Positions 1 through 7,495 of a DNA stretch of 8,981 nucleotides are shown here, one piece after another. The notes beneath the pieces were generated by a model. That model had not been told where the DNA came from. It did no database searches and saw nothing but the letters and a program-made list of their open reading frames with translations. This DNA comes from Gammaproteobacteria bacterium UBA2955 (GTDB lineage Bacteria; Pseudomonadota; Gammaproteobacteria; Pseudomonadales; Azotimanducaceae), in NCBI GenBank assembly GCA_002348825.1, contig DEBN01000094.1:1-8981 (forward strand), read 5' to 3'. Positions within the stretch are counted from its first letter, which is position 1; each line of letters starts with the position of its first letter. A program made the position numbers and the translations under genes.

Positions 1-76
1 GGTAAGCATTAAGTATTCTCGTTCGGGCCGAATTTCGTATCGGGAGATTTTTTGCAGCATCGTTTGTCATATCTTT

Positions 77-83
77 GGAGGGG
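77..83 (+). promoter_or_regulatory. Shine-Dalgarno site of the propeller lipoprotein gene
   Basis: GGAGGGG lies four bases before the ATG at 88. It is a strong purine-rich ribosome binding site and it decides the start. The open frame also has a TTG at 52, but that would add twelve residues in front of the signal peptide and would bury this site inside the coding region. Confidence 0.75.
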
Positions 84-87
84 TCCA

Positions 88-1737
88 ATGTTTAATGAGT
101 TTTTTAGAACGTTACTGGTTGCGAGTATCGTGATTTTTGGTACGTCGTCCTGTGGGAATGAACCAGCAGCGGACGGTTCGTCGGAGGTCGCTGCTGAACC
201 GTTGGTTGAGGTTGTTGCGACGGGTGCGAATATTGCCGGTGCCAACGGTATGGCATTTGGGCCGGATGGCAATTTATACGTCGCATCGGTGCTGGGTTCC
301 AATATGTCTGTGTTGAATCCGGAGTCTGGTGAGGTGATCAAAGTCTTTGGACCTGAAGAAGGCGTTATCGGCCCCGACGACGTTGCCTTTGGGCCGGATG
401 GTAGCTGGTTTTGGACATCGATCATGACTGGTGAGGTGGCGGGTTTTAACGCAGACGGCGAAAAAGTTGTTGCGGCTCAACTTACTGCTGGAGTTAATCC
501 CATTACTTTTGCTGACGATGGTCGTCTGTTTGTCTCCCAGTGCTTTTTTGGCACTCATCTATTCGAGGTCGATCCTAAGGGCCTGACGGCGGCGCGAACC
601 ATCAGCGATGATCTGGGTCCTGGGTGTGGCTTAAATGGTATGGATTGGGGGCCGGATCAGCGCTTATACGGTCCGCGTTGGTTCCATCAGCAGGTGGTTA
701 GTTTCGACGTGGACGCGAATACCATGCGCGTTGAGGCTGAGGGCTTCAATACGCCCGCCGCGGTCAAGTTCGACACCAGCGGCGTGCTGCACGTGCTCGA
801 TACCGGGGCAGGGGTTTTGTTCAAGGTGGTTGACGGTGAAAACGTGCCGGTGGCGGAGTTAAGCCCTGGTTTGGACAATTTCACCATTGACGCTAAGGGT
901 CGGTACTTTGTTTCCAGTTTTACCGACGGCTTTGTTAAACGGGTTAATCTGGATGGCTCTACGACTGAGTTGCAGCCCGGTGGCATGTCTCATGCGGGCG
1001 GTCTGGCGTATCACAACGGCGTGATTGTTGCGGCGGATCTGCACGCCATTCGTGCCTATGAGCCAACTGGTGCCGTGGCCTATGTGCAACGTAATGTATT
1101 GGGTACAGGTGTCATGGGTGGGGCATTAAATGTCAGCGCTGATGGCGAAAACTTGGTCCTGGTGTCGTGGGTTGATAACGACGTTCGGGTCTGGGATCCA
1201 GTGAATAAGCAACGGCTATGGCAAAAAGTTGGACTCGCGGCACCAGTGGCGGCTGTTCGATTCGGCGGCGATATTGTCGTTGCCGAGCATGGGCGAAAAA
1301 GTGTTGTTGGTTATGATGCAAATGGCGATGAAACAACGGTCTATGCCAGTGGGCTGGGCGCGCCCACTGGGCTAGTCGTAGACGGTGATGATCTATTCGT
1401 CAGTGACCGCGCGACCGGACAAATTCTGCAAATTGCTGCAGCCGGCGCGGTTCTGACCAAGCCTAAAGTTGTTATCGCGGGGCTTACCACGCCGGAGGGG
1501 TTTGTGAAGCTCGAGTCTGCGTTTGCTGTGGTTGAGGCGGATCTTGGCCAAGTGACTATTGCTGGAGCAGACGATTCGAAACGTGTGGTGGCTAACATCC
1601 CGCCGGGCGCCCAGGCGGCAAGTGCGCAACAACCGCCGTCTCAGGTGTTTAATGGCATTACCGCCGACGAGACGGGGACGTTATTTGTTGCCGGTGAAAG
1701 CAACCGCGTGTTGTACAAAATCAGTAACGCGCTCTGA
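88..1737 (+). CDS. Putative lipoprotein with about 12 beta-propeller repeats (SMP-30/NHL-like)
   Basis: The protein has 549 residues. The N-terminus has a short charged start, a hydrophobic stretch at residues 9-18 (LLVASIVIFG) and TSSC ending at Cys22, which looks like a somewhat loose lipobox. Gly at +2 after the Cys suggests the outer membrane rather than inner-membrane retention (inference). An acidic, Ala/Ser-rich linker follows. From about residue 54 to the end the same strand motif recurs roughly every 40 residues, for example GMAFGPDGNLYVAS (54-67), DVAFGPDGSWFWTS (98-111), PITFADDGRLFVSQ (138-151), GLVVDGDDLFVSD (428-440) and GITADETGTLFVAG (523-536). I count twelve, which fits two six-bladed propellers of the SMP-30/gluconolactonase/NHL kind. 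Such proteins are lactonases, quinoprotein-like enzymes or binding scaffolds, and I cannot tell which applies. The gene stands alone and converges with the epimerase gene. The fold is fairly sure, the lipidation probable and the function unknown. Confidence 0.85.
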   Translation: MFNEFFRTLLVASIVIFGTSSCGNEPAADGSSEVAAEPLVEVVATGANIAGANGMAFGPDGNLYVASVLGSNMSVLNPESGEVIKVFGPEEGVIGPDDVAFGPDGSWFWTSIMTGEVAGFNADGEKVVAAQLTAGVNPITFADDGRLFVSQCFFGTHLFEVDPKGLTAARTISDDLGPGCGLNGMDWGPDQRLYGPRWFHQQVVSFDVDANTMRVEAEGFNTPAAVKFDTSGVLHVLDTGAGVLFKVVDGENVPVAELSPGLDNFTIDAKGRYFVSSFTDGFVKRVNLDGSTTELQPGGMSHAGGLAYHNGVIVAADLHAIRAYEPTGAVAYVQRNVLGTGVMGGALNVSADGENLVLVSWVDNDVRVWDPVNKQRLWQKVGLAAPVAAVRFGGDIVVAEHGRKSVVGYDANGDETTVYASGLGAPTGLVVDGDDLFVSDRATGQILQIAAAGAVLTKPKVVIAGLTTPEGFVKLESAFAVVEADLGQVTIAGADDSKRVVANIPPGAQAASAQQPPSQVFNGITADETGTLFVAGESNRVLYKISNAL

Positions 1738-1795
1738 GTATGGCGTGTGGGTTTAGTTTTAGAGGCTGGCGTTTGTGGGCTGATGGCTGGCTGCG

Positions 1796-2827
1796 CTAAT
1801 TCAGGTTGTGCGCGATGTCGGTGTGGTTGTAATAGTCCTTGTACCAGCGCACAAAGGCCGCGACGCCGTCTTCGATTTTAGTGCTCGGCTGATACCCCAC
1901 ATCGCGAATTAGGTCGTCTACATCCGCATAGGTGTGCTCAACATCCCCAGGCTGCATGGGCAGCAGAGTACGTTTGGCCTCAATGCCCAGCGTGTTTTCG
2001 AGCACCTCAATAAAATCCAATAGCGGTGTTGGGTTGTTGTTGCCGATGTTGTAAACGCGATAGGGCGCATTAGAGGTCGCAGGGTCTGGGTTGACTGGGT
2101 CCCATTCTGGATTCTCGGTGGCGATACGGTCGGTGACCCGGATCACACCTTCGACGATGTCGTCCACATAGGTGAAGTCGCGGCTGTGTTGACCATGGTT
2201 GAACAATTGGATTTCTTCGCCGGCAATAATCTTGCGGGTAAAAATGAACGGGGCCATGTCCGGTCGGCCCCATGGACCATAAACGGTGAAGAAGCGTAAG
2301 CCGGTGCAGGGAATGCGAAACAGGTGGGCGTAGGTATGGGCCATTAGCTCATTTGACTTCTTGGTAGCGGCGTACAGGCTGACCGCATGATCGACGTTGT
2401 GATGCACCGAATAGGGCATGTTGGCGTGGGCGCCATAAACGGAAGATGATGAAGCGTAAACGAGATGTTCGGTGCCATGGTCGCGCGCGCACTCAAGTAC
2501 GTTTAAGAATCCGGTTATGTTGGCGTCGATGTAGGCTTGTGGGTTTTCGAGCGAATAGCGTACCCCTGGTTGCGCCGCCAGATGAATTATTCGATCCGGC
2601 TTAGCGCGTTTATAAAGGTCGCTTAAATCTGCTTTTTGGGTGAGATCAACAGGGTGGAATTCAAAGCGTGAATTATTTTCTAGCGCTTTCAGACGCGCTC
2701 GTTTTAGCGCCAGATCATAGTAGGGATTGAAATTATCGATGCCGATCACATCGTCGCCTCGCGCAAGCAGTGCTTTGGCTGTGTGAGCGCCTATGAAGCC
2801 AGCAGCGCCGGTGACGAGAATGCGCAT
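1796..2827 (-). CDS. NAD-dependent epimerase, UDP-glucuronate 4-epimerase type
   Basis: This is a 343-residue extended short-chain dehydrogenase/reductase, the usual length for the family. It probably interconverts UDP-glucuronate and UDP-galacturonate in the cytoplasm, for LPS, capsule or exopolysaccharide. Visible features are the NAD-binding GAAGFIG (residues 7-13), the sugar-epimerase segment DNFNPYYDLALKRARL (31-46), the catalytic Ser region SSSSVYG (126-132), the Tyr152-xxx-Lys156 pair in YAATKK, the substrate loop FFTVYGPWGRPDMA (179-192) and the C-terminal MQPGDVEHTYADVDDL (291-306). The DNFNPYYD block and the TVYGPWGRPDMA loop are typical of the LpsL/Cap1J/WbnF group rather than of GalE. 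The ATG at 2827 has GAGGGA ten bases upstream. The gene begins 51 bases after the dnaE2 stop, on the same strand, and the preceding step of its pathway (UDP-glucose dehydrogenase) is encoded on the other side of the imu genes. A related 4-epimerase specificity is possible. The family is certain and the substrate likely. Confidence 0.9.
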   Translation of the reverse strand: MRILVTGAAGFIGAHTAKALLARGDDVIGIDNFNPYYDLALKRARLKALENNSRFEFHPVDLTQKADLSDLYKRAKPDRIIHLAAQPGVRYSLENPQAYIDANITGFLNVLECARDHGTEHLVYASSSSVYGAHANMPYSVHHNVDHAVSLYAATKKSNELMAHTYAHLFRIPCTGLRFFTVYGPWGRPDMAPFIFTRKIIAGEEIQLFNHGQHSRDFTYVDDIVEGVIRVTDRIATENPEWDPVNPDPATSNAPYRVYNIGNNNPTPLLDFIEVLENTLGIEAKRTLLPMQPGDVEHTYADVDDLIRDVGYQPSTKIEDGVAAFVRWYKDYYNHTDIAHNLN

Positions 2828-2837
2828 GGTTTGTTTA

Positions 2838-2843
2838 TCCCTC
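2838..2843 (-). promoter_or_regulatory. Probable ribosome binding site of the epimerase gene
   Basis: Read on the minus strand, GAGGGA precedes the ATG at 2827 by ten bases. The spacing is slightly long. Having its own ribosome site means the gene can be translated from a longer transcript coming out of dnaE2. I found no convincing -35/-10 pair in the 51-base gap. Confidence 0.45.
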
Positions 2844-2878
2844 GTGGTGCTGTTTTTGTGAGTTAGAGGCGACTGCGG

Positions 2879-5800
2879 CTAATGGAAATCTCTGGAGCGA
2901 AAAGCCGCTGGCGGTTCTGCTGAAAGCTCCTGATCATTGTGCAACATGTGGCTGATATCTTCTACGTGCCCTGCCACAACATGCACCACAAGACCTTCGC
3001 GTTCGACCACACCTTTAATTTTCAGTAGGCGACTTTGCAATAACGCAGCGCGAAATCGCGTCATGATGCTCGACCAAACAATGACATTGATGTTGCCGGT
3101 TTCATCTTCCAGGGTTACAAAAACCACACCACTGGCGGTGCCCGGGCGTTGTCGCCCGGTAACCAGTCCAGCGATACGCACAAGTTGCCCTGGCCGCTTT
3201 TGCATTAACTGCTCTGCGGTACAAAAGTGCAAAAAGTCGTCGCGATTGCGCAGCAGTGCCATGGGATGTGCGCCGAGTGTCAATCCGGTATAGCGATAAT
3301 CATCGAGCATGTCTTTGTGTTGGCTCGGTGCGTGTAAGCGGGTTGTGCTCTGTTTTTGTGTTGTTGGGCTGTGTTGTATCGGCAGTGGGGTGCTGATGCC
3401 AGCGACGTCCCAGTGCGCCTGATGCCGGTGACCTACAAGCCCAGCCAATGCGCCGGCGCGAGCGAGCACGCCCAATTGCCGGCTGTCGAGTTGCGCGCGT
3501 GTTGCAAGATCTTGGCTGTTTTTAATTGCGGTGGCAGTTTGAGCCTGCATGATGCGTTCCGCGTGTGTTTTACTCAGCCCTTTGATTAAACGTAACCCTA
3601 ACCGCAACGCCCACTTGTGTGGGCTGCTATGAGCGGTTGTTGTGGTGTCGGGTTCTAGGGTGTGATCCCACTGACTGAGACGGACATCTATGGGGCGAAT
3701 TTCTATGTTGTGACGGGCTGCGTCTTGAATCAACTGTGAGGGTGAATAAAACCCCATGGGCAAGCTGTTCAATAAACCGCAGTAGAACGCTGCGGGTTTA
3801 TGGCGTTTCAACCAAGCGGAAACGTACACCAACAGCGCAAAGCTGGCGGCGTGAGACTCCGGGAACCCATAATCACCAAAGCCTTTAATTTGATTGAAGA
3901 CACGTTCAGCGAAGTCTCGATCATGGCCTCGTGCCAACATGCCTGTAACCAGTTTGTGATGGAACTGTTCGAGTCCGCCGCGTCGCTTCCAGGCCGCCAT
4001 GGCACGCCTTAATTGGTCGGCTTCTCCGGCACTGAATCCGGCCGCCACCATGGCCAGTTCAATGACCTGTTCCTGAAAAATAGGAATGCCCAGCGTGCGT
4101 TCCAAAACACGCTCAACCTCTGGACTTAAATAGGCCGGTTGCTCTAAACCTTGTCGGCGGCGCAAATATGGATGCACCATATCGCCTTGTATCGGCCCTG
4201 GTCTCACGATGGCGACTTCAATAACAAGGTCGTAGAAACATTTGGGTTTTAAGCGCGGCAGCATGGCCATTTGCGCGCGAGATTCCACCTGAAAGACGCC
4301 AATACTGTCGCCTTGTTGCAGCATGTCATAAGTATCCGGGTCTTCAGCCGGTATACCCTGAACAGTTAATGGATTCTTTTGACTTGGGTCCATGTTGCAA
4401 AGATCTAGGGCTTTGCGAATTGCGCTCAGCATGCCCAGCGCAAGCACGTCGACTTTCAGCAAACCCAGTGCCTCAAGGTCCTCTTTGTCCCATTGGATAA
4501 CAGTGCGGTCGGCCATAGCGGCATTTTCAACCGGTACCAATTGAGTGATCGGTCCGCTGGAAATAACAAATCCACCGACATGCTGAGAGAGGTGGCGTGG
4601 AAAGCCGATAATGGCGGTTACAAACTGTAAGAAATGTTGTGCTTTAGGGCTGCTTGGGTCGATGCCTATGCTGCGTAAGCGTTTGCTGATGTCCTGGCTT
4701 TTATCCCACCAGGCTAAGGACTTTGCCAGTAACTCAAGTACATCCAAATCAAAACCTAAGGCTTTACCAACGTCTTTAATCGCGCTGCGTGAGCGATAAG
4801 TAACTAATGTCGCCGCGAGCGCTGCACGATCACGTCCGTAACGTGTGTAGATGTATTGAATTACTTCTTCACGGCGTTCGTGCTCGAAATCTACGTCGAT
4901 GTCAGGCGGCTCGTTGCGCTCCATGGACACGAAGCGTTCGAACAATAAATGCATTCGAGCAGGGTCGACTTCGGTAATGAATAAGCAGTAACAGACGGCT
5001 GAATTTGCGGCAGAACCTCGGCCCTGACACAAAATATTTTGGCTGCGCGCAAACTGCACGATGTCTTGCACGGTTAAAAAATAGTGCTCGTAGTTGAGTC
5101 TGCCGATGAGTTTCAGTTCTTTCTCGATCAACTCTAGAGTGTCGCTGGCTATACCTTCAGGCCAACGCTCAGCAGCGCCGGCAAAGGTCAGCTGGCGCAG
5201 ATAACGTGCCGCAGTGAGGTGCGGCGGCACTAAGTCCTTTGGGTATTCATAGCGCAATTCGCTCATATTGAACTGACACAGGTGAGCAATACGTACGGTT
5301 TCATCAAGCAGTTCAATGGGATAAATGTCTGCCAGTTGAGCCAATGTGCGAAGCGTACGCTCGCTGTTGTTGAAGGCCCTGTGACCAAGCTCTTGTAACG
5401 TTGTTTTATGCCGTATGGCGGTGAGAATGTCCTGTAGCGGCTGGCGTTCTCGTATGTGTGTGTGAACATTATTAGCTGCTGCTACAGGAAGCTGCAGACG
5501 CGAGGATAGCGTCAGTATATGGGCGGTTTTATCCAGATCATGGCCGTCATGGAACAGTTCCAAGGCCAACCACAGTTTAGGCAACGCCATTTTAATCTGG
5601 GCGCCAAGTGAGACCTGATGATCAATGGCCTGCTGACTGGGAACCCAAAGTGCAATGCAGTCCTTTAGCCCAAAACTGAAATCTTTAAGCTCGGCGTCAT
5701 AACGGCCTTTGCCGGAACGCCGGCGTAATGCGCTGATAAATGCAGAGAGTTGGCCGTAGGCACTGCGCGTGGGGGCAAGTAAAATGAGTTTCTCTTCTGC

Positions 5801-6064
5801 GGCGATACTTTTAGGTTCGGCGTTGACGCTGAATTCAGCGCCAACAATAAGCTTTATGCCGAGTTTTTCTGCGGCAACGTGAGCTTTCACCAAACCTGAA
5901 TAAGTGCATTCATCGGTGAGCGCTAAGGCCTGATAACCCAATTCATGAGCGCGCGTTACAAGTTCTTCGGGGTGCGAGGCTCCGCGTAGAAAACTGTAAT
6001 TGCTTAGGCAATGCAGCTCCGCAAACTGTAGGCCTTCATGCTTCATGTGCGTAAGGGCGGTCAT
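2879..6064 (-). CDS. dnaE2: Error-prone DNA polymerase DnaE2 (ImuC)
   Basis: This 1061-residue C-family polymerase is the catalytic member of the SOS mutasome and copies past damaged template bases. The order is the usual one for DnaE2. An N-terminal PHP domain begins FAELHCLSNYSFLRGASHP (14-32), and the first metal-binding HxH reads HCL, as expected of a non-proofreading PHP domain. The polymerase core has GRGSAANS (348-355), PPDIDVDF (386-393) with Asp390 and Asp392 matching the first two catalytic aspartates, and LLKVDVLALG (535-544) with Asp539 as the third. A helix-hairpin-helix region lies around 815-880 (RLGLRLIKGL, 821-830), and an OB fold around 962-997 (LVRIAGLVTGRQRPGTASG begins it). 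The end SRDFH is characteristic of DnaE2. No exonuclease domain is present. The ATG at 6064 overlaps the imuB stop as ATGA. An ATG at 6046 (Met7) is an alternative start, and neither has a clear Shine-Dalgarno site, so coupled translation from imuB is likely. Expression should follow the LexA-controlled promoter before imuA. Confidence 0.97.
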   Translation of the reverse strand: MTALTHMKHEGLQFAELHCLSNYSFLRGASHPEELVTRAHELGYQALALTDECTYSGLVKAHVAAEKLGIKLIVGAEFSVNAEPKSIAAEEKLILLAPTRSAYGQLSAFISALRRRSGKGRYDAELKDFSFGLKDCIALWVPSQQAIDHQVSLGAQIKMALPKLWLALELFHDGHDLDKTAHILTLSSRLQLPVAAANNVHTHIRERQPLQDILTAIRHKTTLQELGHRAFNNSERTLRTLAQLADIYPIELLDETVRIAHLCQFNMSELRYEYPKDLVPPHLTAARYLRQLTFAGAAERWPEGIASDTLELIEKELKLIGRLNYEHYFLTVQDIVQFARSQNILCQGRGSAANSAVCYCLFITEVDPARMHLLFERFVSMERNEPPDIDVDFEHERREEVIQYIYTRYGRDRAALAATLVTYRSRSAIKDVGKALGFDLDVLELLAKSLAWWDKSQDISKRLRSIGIDPSSPKAQHFLQFVTAIIGFPRHLSQHVGGFVISSGPITQLVPVENAAMADRTVIQWDKEDLEALGLLKVDVLALGMLSAIRKALDLCNMDPSQKNPLTVQGIPAEDPDTYDMLQQGDSIGVFQVESRAQMAMLPRLKPKCFYDLVIEVAIVRPGPIQGDMVHPYLRRRQGLEQPAYLSPEVERVLERTLGIPIFQEQVIELAMVAAGFSAGEADQLRRAMAAWKRRGGLEQFHHKLVTGMLARGHDRDFAERVFNQIKGFGDYGFPESHAASFALLVYVSAWLKRHKPAAFYCGLLNSLPMGFYSPSQLIQDAARHNIEIRPIDVRLSQWDHTLEPDTTTTAHSSPHKWALRLGLRLIKGLSKTHAERIMQAQTATAIKNSQDLATRAQLDSRQLGVLARAGALAGLVGHRHQAHWDVAGISTPLPIQHSPTTQKQSTTRLHAPSQHKDMLDDYRYTGLTLGAHPMALLRNRDDFLHFCTAEQLMQKRPGQLVRIAGLVTGRQRPGTASGVVFVTLEDETGNINVIVWSSIMTRFRAALLQSRLLKIKGVVEREGLVVHVVAGHVEDISHMLHNDQELSAEPPAAFRSRDFH
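6061..6064 (-). other. ATGA start/stop overlap between imuB and dnaE2
   Basis: On the minus strand the four bases read ATGA. ATG starts dnaE2 and TGA ends imuB in a different frame. With no Shine-Dalgarno site visible upstream, this points to translational coupling that would tie DnaE2 synthesis to that of ImuB. Confidence 0.85.
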
Positions 6065-7488
6065 GCGAAGTAGCCATGCAGATAAAATTCATGGCGTTGT
6101 TGTTCGCGCAAAATTGCGGCAGTGCGATACACCCAACAAAGCGCACCATTGCGGTGTTGGGCAATGTAGTAGTCTCGAGCATCGCTGTGTAGCCACCATT
6201 CGCTTTGAATGCGTTCAGGACCTTGGAGTAATTGCAGATCCGTCGCTTTAACGGGGTGTGGTTTAGACAATAACCATAAGGGTCGACTGGCTTGGCTGTG
6301 CTCATTAAGCACTGTTTGGCTAGCCGATTGCAGAGCTTTTTTGAATTGCCAGGCGTATTCTGGCGTGTGTCGATCGCTACCATGAATTTGTTGGCACGCC
6401 TGGGTGCCTAGGCGAGCGCTTAATGCATCCACTAACTCGCCGATGCTTTGGCCATTATTATCCGTGCCTTGGGTTGTAGGAAACAGGTCGTTAGGCTGTG
6501 TTGACCAGGGCGTACTGGAGATGAGTTTTAGTTCGATACTAAGGACATCTGCAGGCAGCGTCGCTTGTTCAAGCTGCAGTTGGCTCACGGATAACAACTC
6601 TAATTGGCGCTGTTTACCTTGAGTAAAGCGAACGTGCAGAGTGCTGGCGTTGTTACTGTGTTCAACAAAACGCCAGGTTAATTTTTCGCACCCCCGTTGG
6701 TTGCCAATCAACCATTGCTGCAGCTCTAAACTCAGTTTCGACATGGGTCCTTTAAGCAATTGTTGTTTGTTCGTTATGGGCTGCAGCAGATGTATTTTGC
6801 GTTCAAACGTTTCAGCGGGTTGGATGGTTTTGCGTGGCTCGTGGCGCTGGCCTTCCAGCTTATCCAGATACAGCACCAGAGCCTTGCCAAAACGCTGGGC
6901 CACTTCGTTTCTAGGCAATAGCAGCAGGGCGCCTAATGTGGTCAGGCCCATGTTTGCCAGTTGTTCAACAACGTGATGTTTAACGTGTTGGTGCTCAAGG
7001 CCACATTGGCTTAATAGGGCATCGTTAATACTCTGGCTTTGGCTGCGCGCTAAGGTGATGGCTGCAGTGGCAGTAGCAGCCATGCCTGTTAAACAGGTAA
7101 ACCCCAACTTTTCACACAACTCCCTTGCGCCTATTAATAGATCCGCCTGGGCGAACAGTCTTAGGCTGCCCTGTATTTCCAGCACGATGCTGTCAGGAGC
7201 CGCAAGGCTGACTAAACTGCTGAAGCCATAAAGACTCTCTGCCAGCTTTTGAAGTTCTGCGGCTTCTCTGTTCGAGTCGCGCCGGAAATGCTGTAAAGAC
7301 GGCTCAATGCTGTATGCGGTGGCTAATGAGCAACCCGGCACAATGCCTGCCGACAGAGCTACAGTGTTAGCGAGGTGTACACGGTTTTGCTCCAACACCA
7401 CTTGTGCGGTTCGGCTGTGCTCGATGTAACTCGAAGCCGTAAAGGACTCCAACGGCAGTTGGGGGAAGTACAGTGCAAGCCAAAGCAT
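6061..7488 (-). CDS. imuB: ImuB, Y-family polymerase-like mutasome protein
   Basis: The protein has 475 residues, normal for ImuB. It resembles DinB/UmuC polymerases but does not polymerise. In the family it is the hub that binds the beta clamp, ImuA and DnaE2. The N-terminus LWLALYFPQLPLE (2-14) replaces the Asp-containing first catalytic motif of true Y polymerases. The second motif, normally with an Asp-Glu pair, reads IVLEIQGSLRLF (101-112), so the catalytic carboxylates are missing. A helix-hairpin-helix region follows (ANMGLTTLGALLLLPRNEVA, 178-197), then a little-finger-like region (about 225-325). QPNDLFP (331-337) lies where a clamp-binding motif would be expected (inference). The C-terminal ImuB domain includes RHTPEYAW (373-380), RPLWLLSKP (402-410), GPERIQSEWW (423-432) and RDYYIAQHRNGALCWVYR (438-455). 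The gene starts seven bases after the imuA stop and overlaps dnaE2 by four bases. The start has no good Shine-Dalgarno site, which again suggests coupling. Confidence 0.95.
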   Translation of the reverse strand: MLWLALYFPQLPLESFTASSYIEHSRTAQVVLEQNRVHLANTVALSAGIVPGCSLATAYSIEPSLQHFRRDSNREAAELQKLAESLYGFSSLVSLAAPDSIVLEIQGSLRLFAQADLLIGARELCEKLGFTCLTGMAATATAAITLARSQSQSINDALLSQCGLEHQHVKHHVVEQLANMGLTTLGALLLLPRNEVAQRFGKALVLYLDKLEGQRHEPRKTIQPAETFERKIHLLQPITNKQQLLKGPMSKLSLELQQWLIGNQRGCEKLTWRFVEHSNNASTLHVRFTQGKQRQLELLSVSQLQLEQATLPADVLSIELKLISSTPWSTQPNDLFPTTQGTDNNGQSIGELVDALSARLGTQACQQIHGSDRHTPEYAWQFKKALQSASQTVLNEHSQASRPLWLLSKPHPVKATDLQLLQGPERIQSEWWLHSDARDYYIAQHRNGALCWVYRTAAILREQQRHEFYLHGYFA

Positions 7489-7495
7489 GAAGGCG

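Noticed and set aside
22..32. Short palindrome TTCGGGCCGAA upstream of the propeller gene
   Set aside because: Five-base arms with a one-base centre are common by chance. No T-run follows, and no promoter could be placed next to it, so it is not called an operator or terminator.
52..87. TTG at 52 as start of the propeller protein
   Set aside because: It would place twelve extra residues before the signal peptide, and the strong GGAGGGG site four bases before the ATG at 88 supports the later start.
9..425. Minus-strand open frame of 138 codons
   Set aside because: It lies antisense to the start of the propeller gene, is low-complexity (Pro/Ser/Thr-rich) and mirrors the repeated GPDG codons. 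It is a shadow frame.
2937..3293. Plus-strand open frame of 118 codons inside dnaE2
   Set aside because: It is antisense to the conserved OB-fold region of DnaE2 and has Cys/Ser/Thr-rich composition and no recognisable domain. The other plus-strand frames at 3356-3589, 3800-4012, 4611-4799 and 6641-6976 were rejected for the same reason.
7447..7461. QLPLE near the N-terminus of ImuB as a clamp-binding motif
   Set aside because: This is the conserved first beta strand of the ImuB polymerase-like core (FPQLPLE) and would be buried, so the later QPNDLFP is the better candidate.
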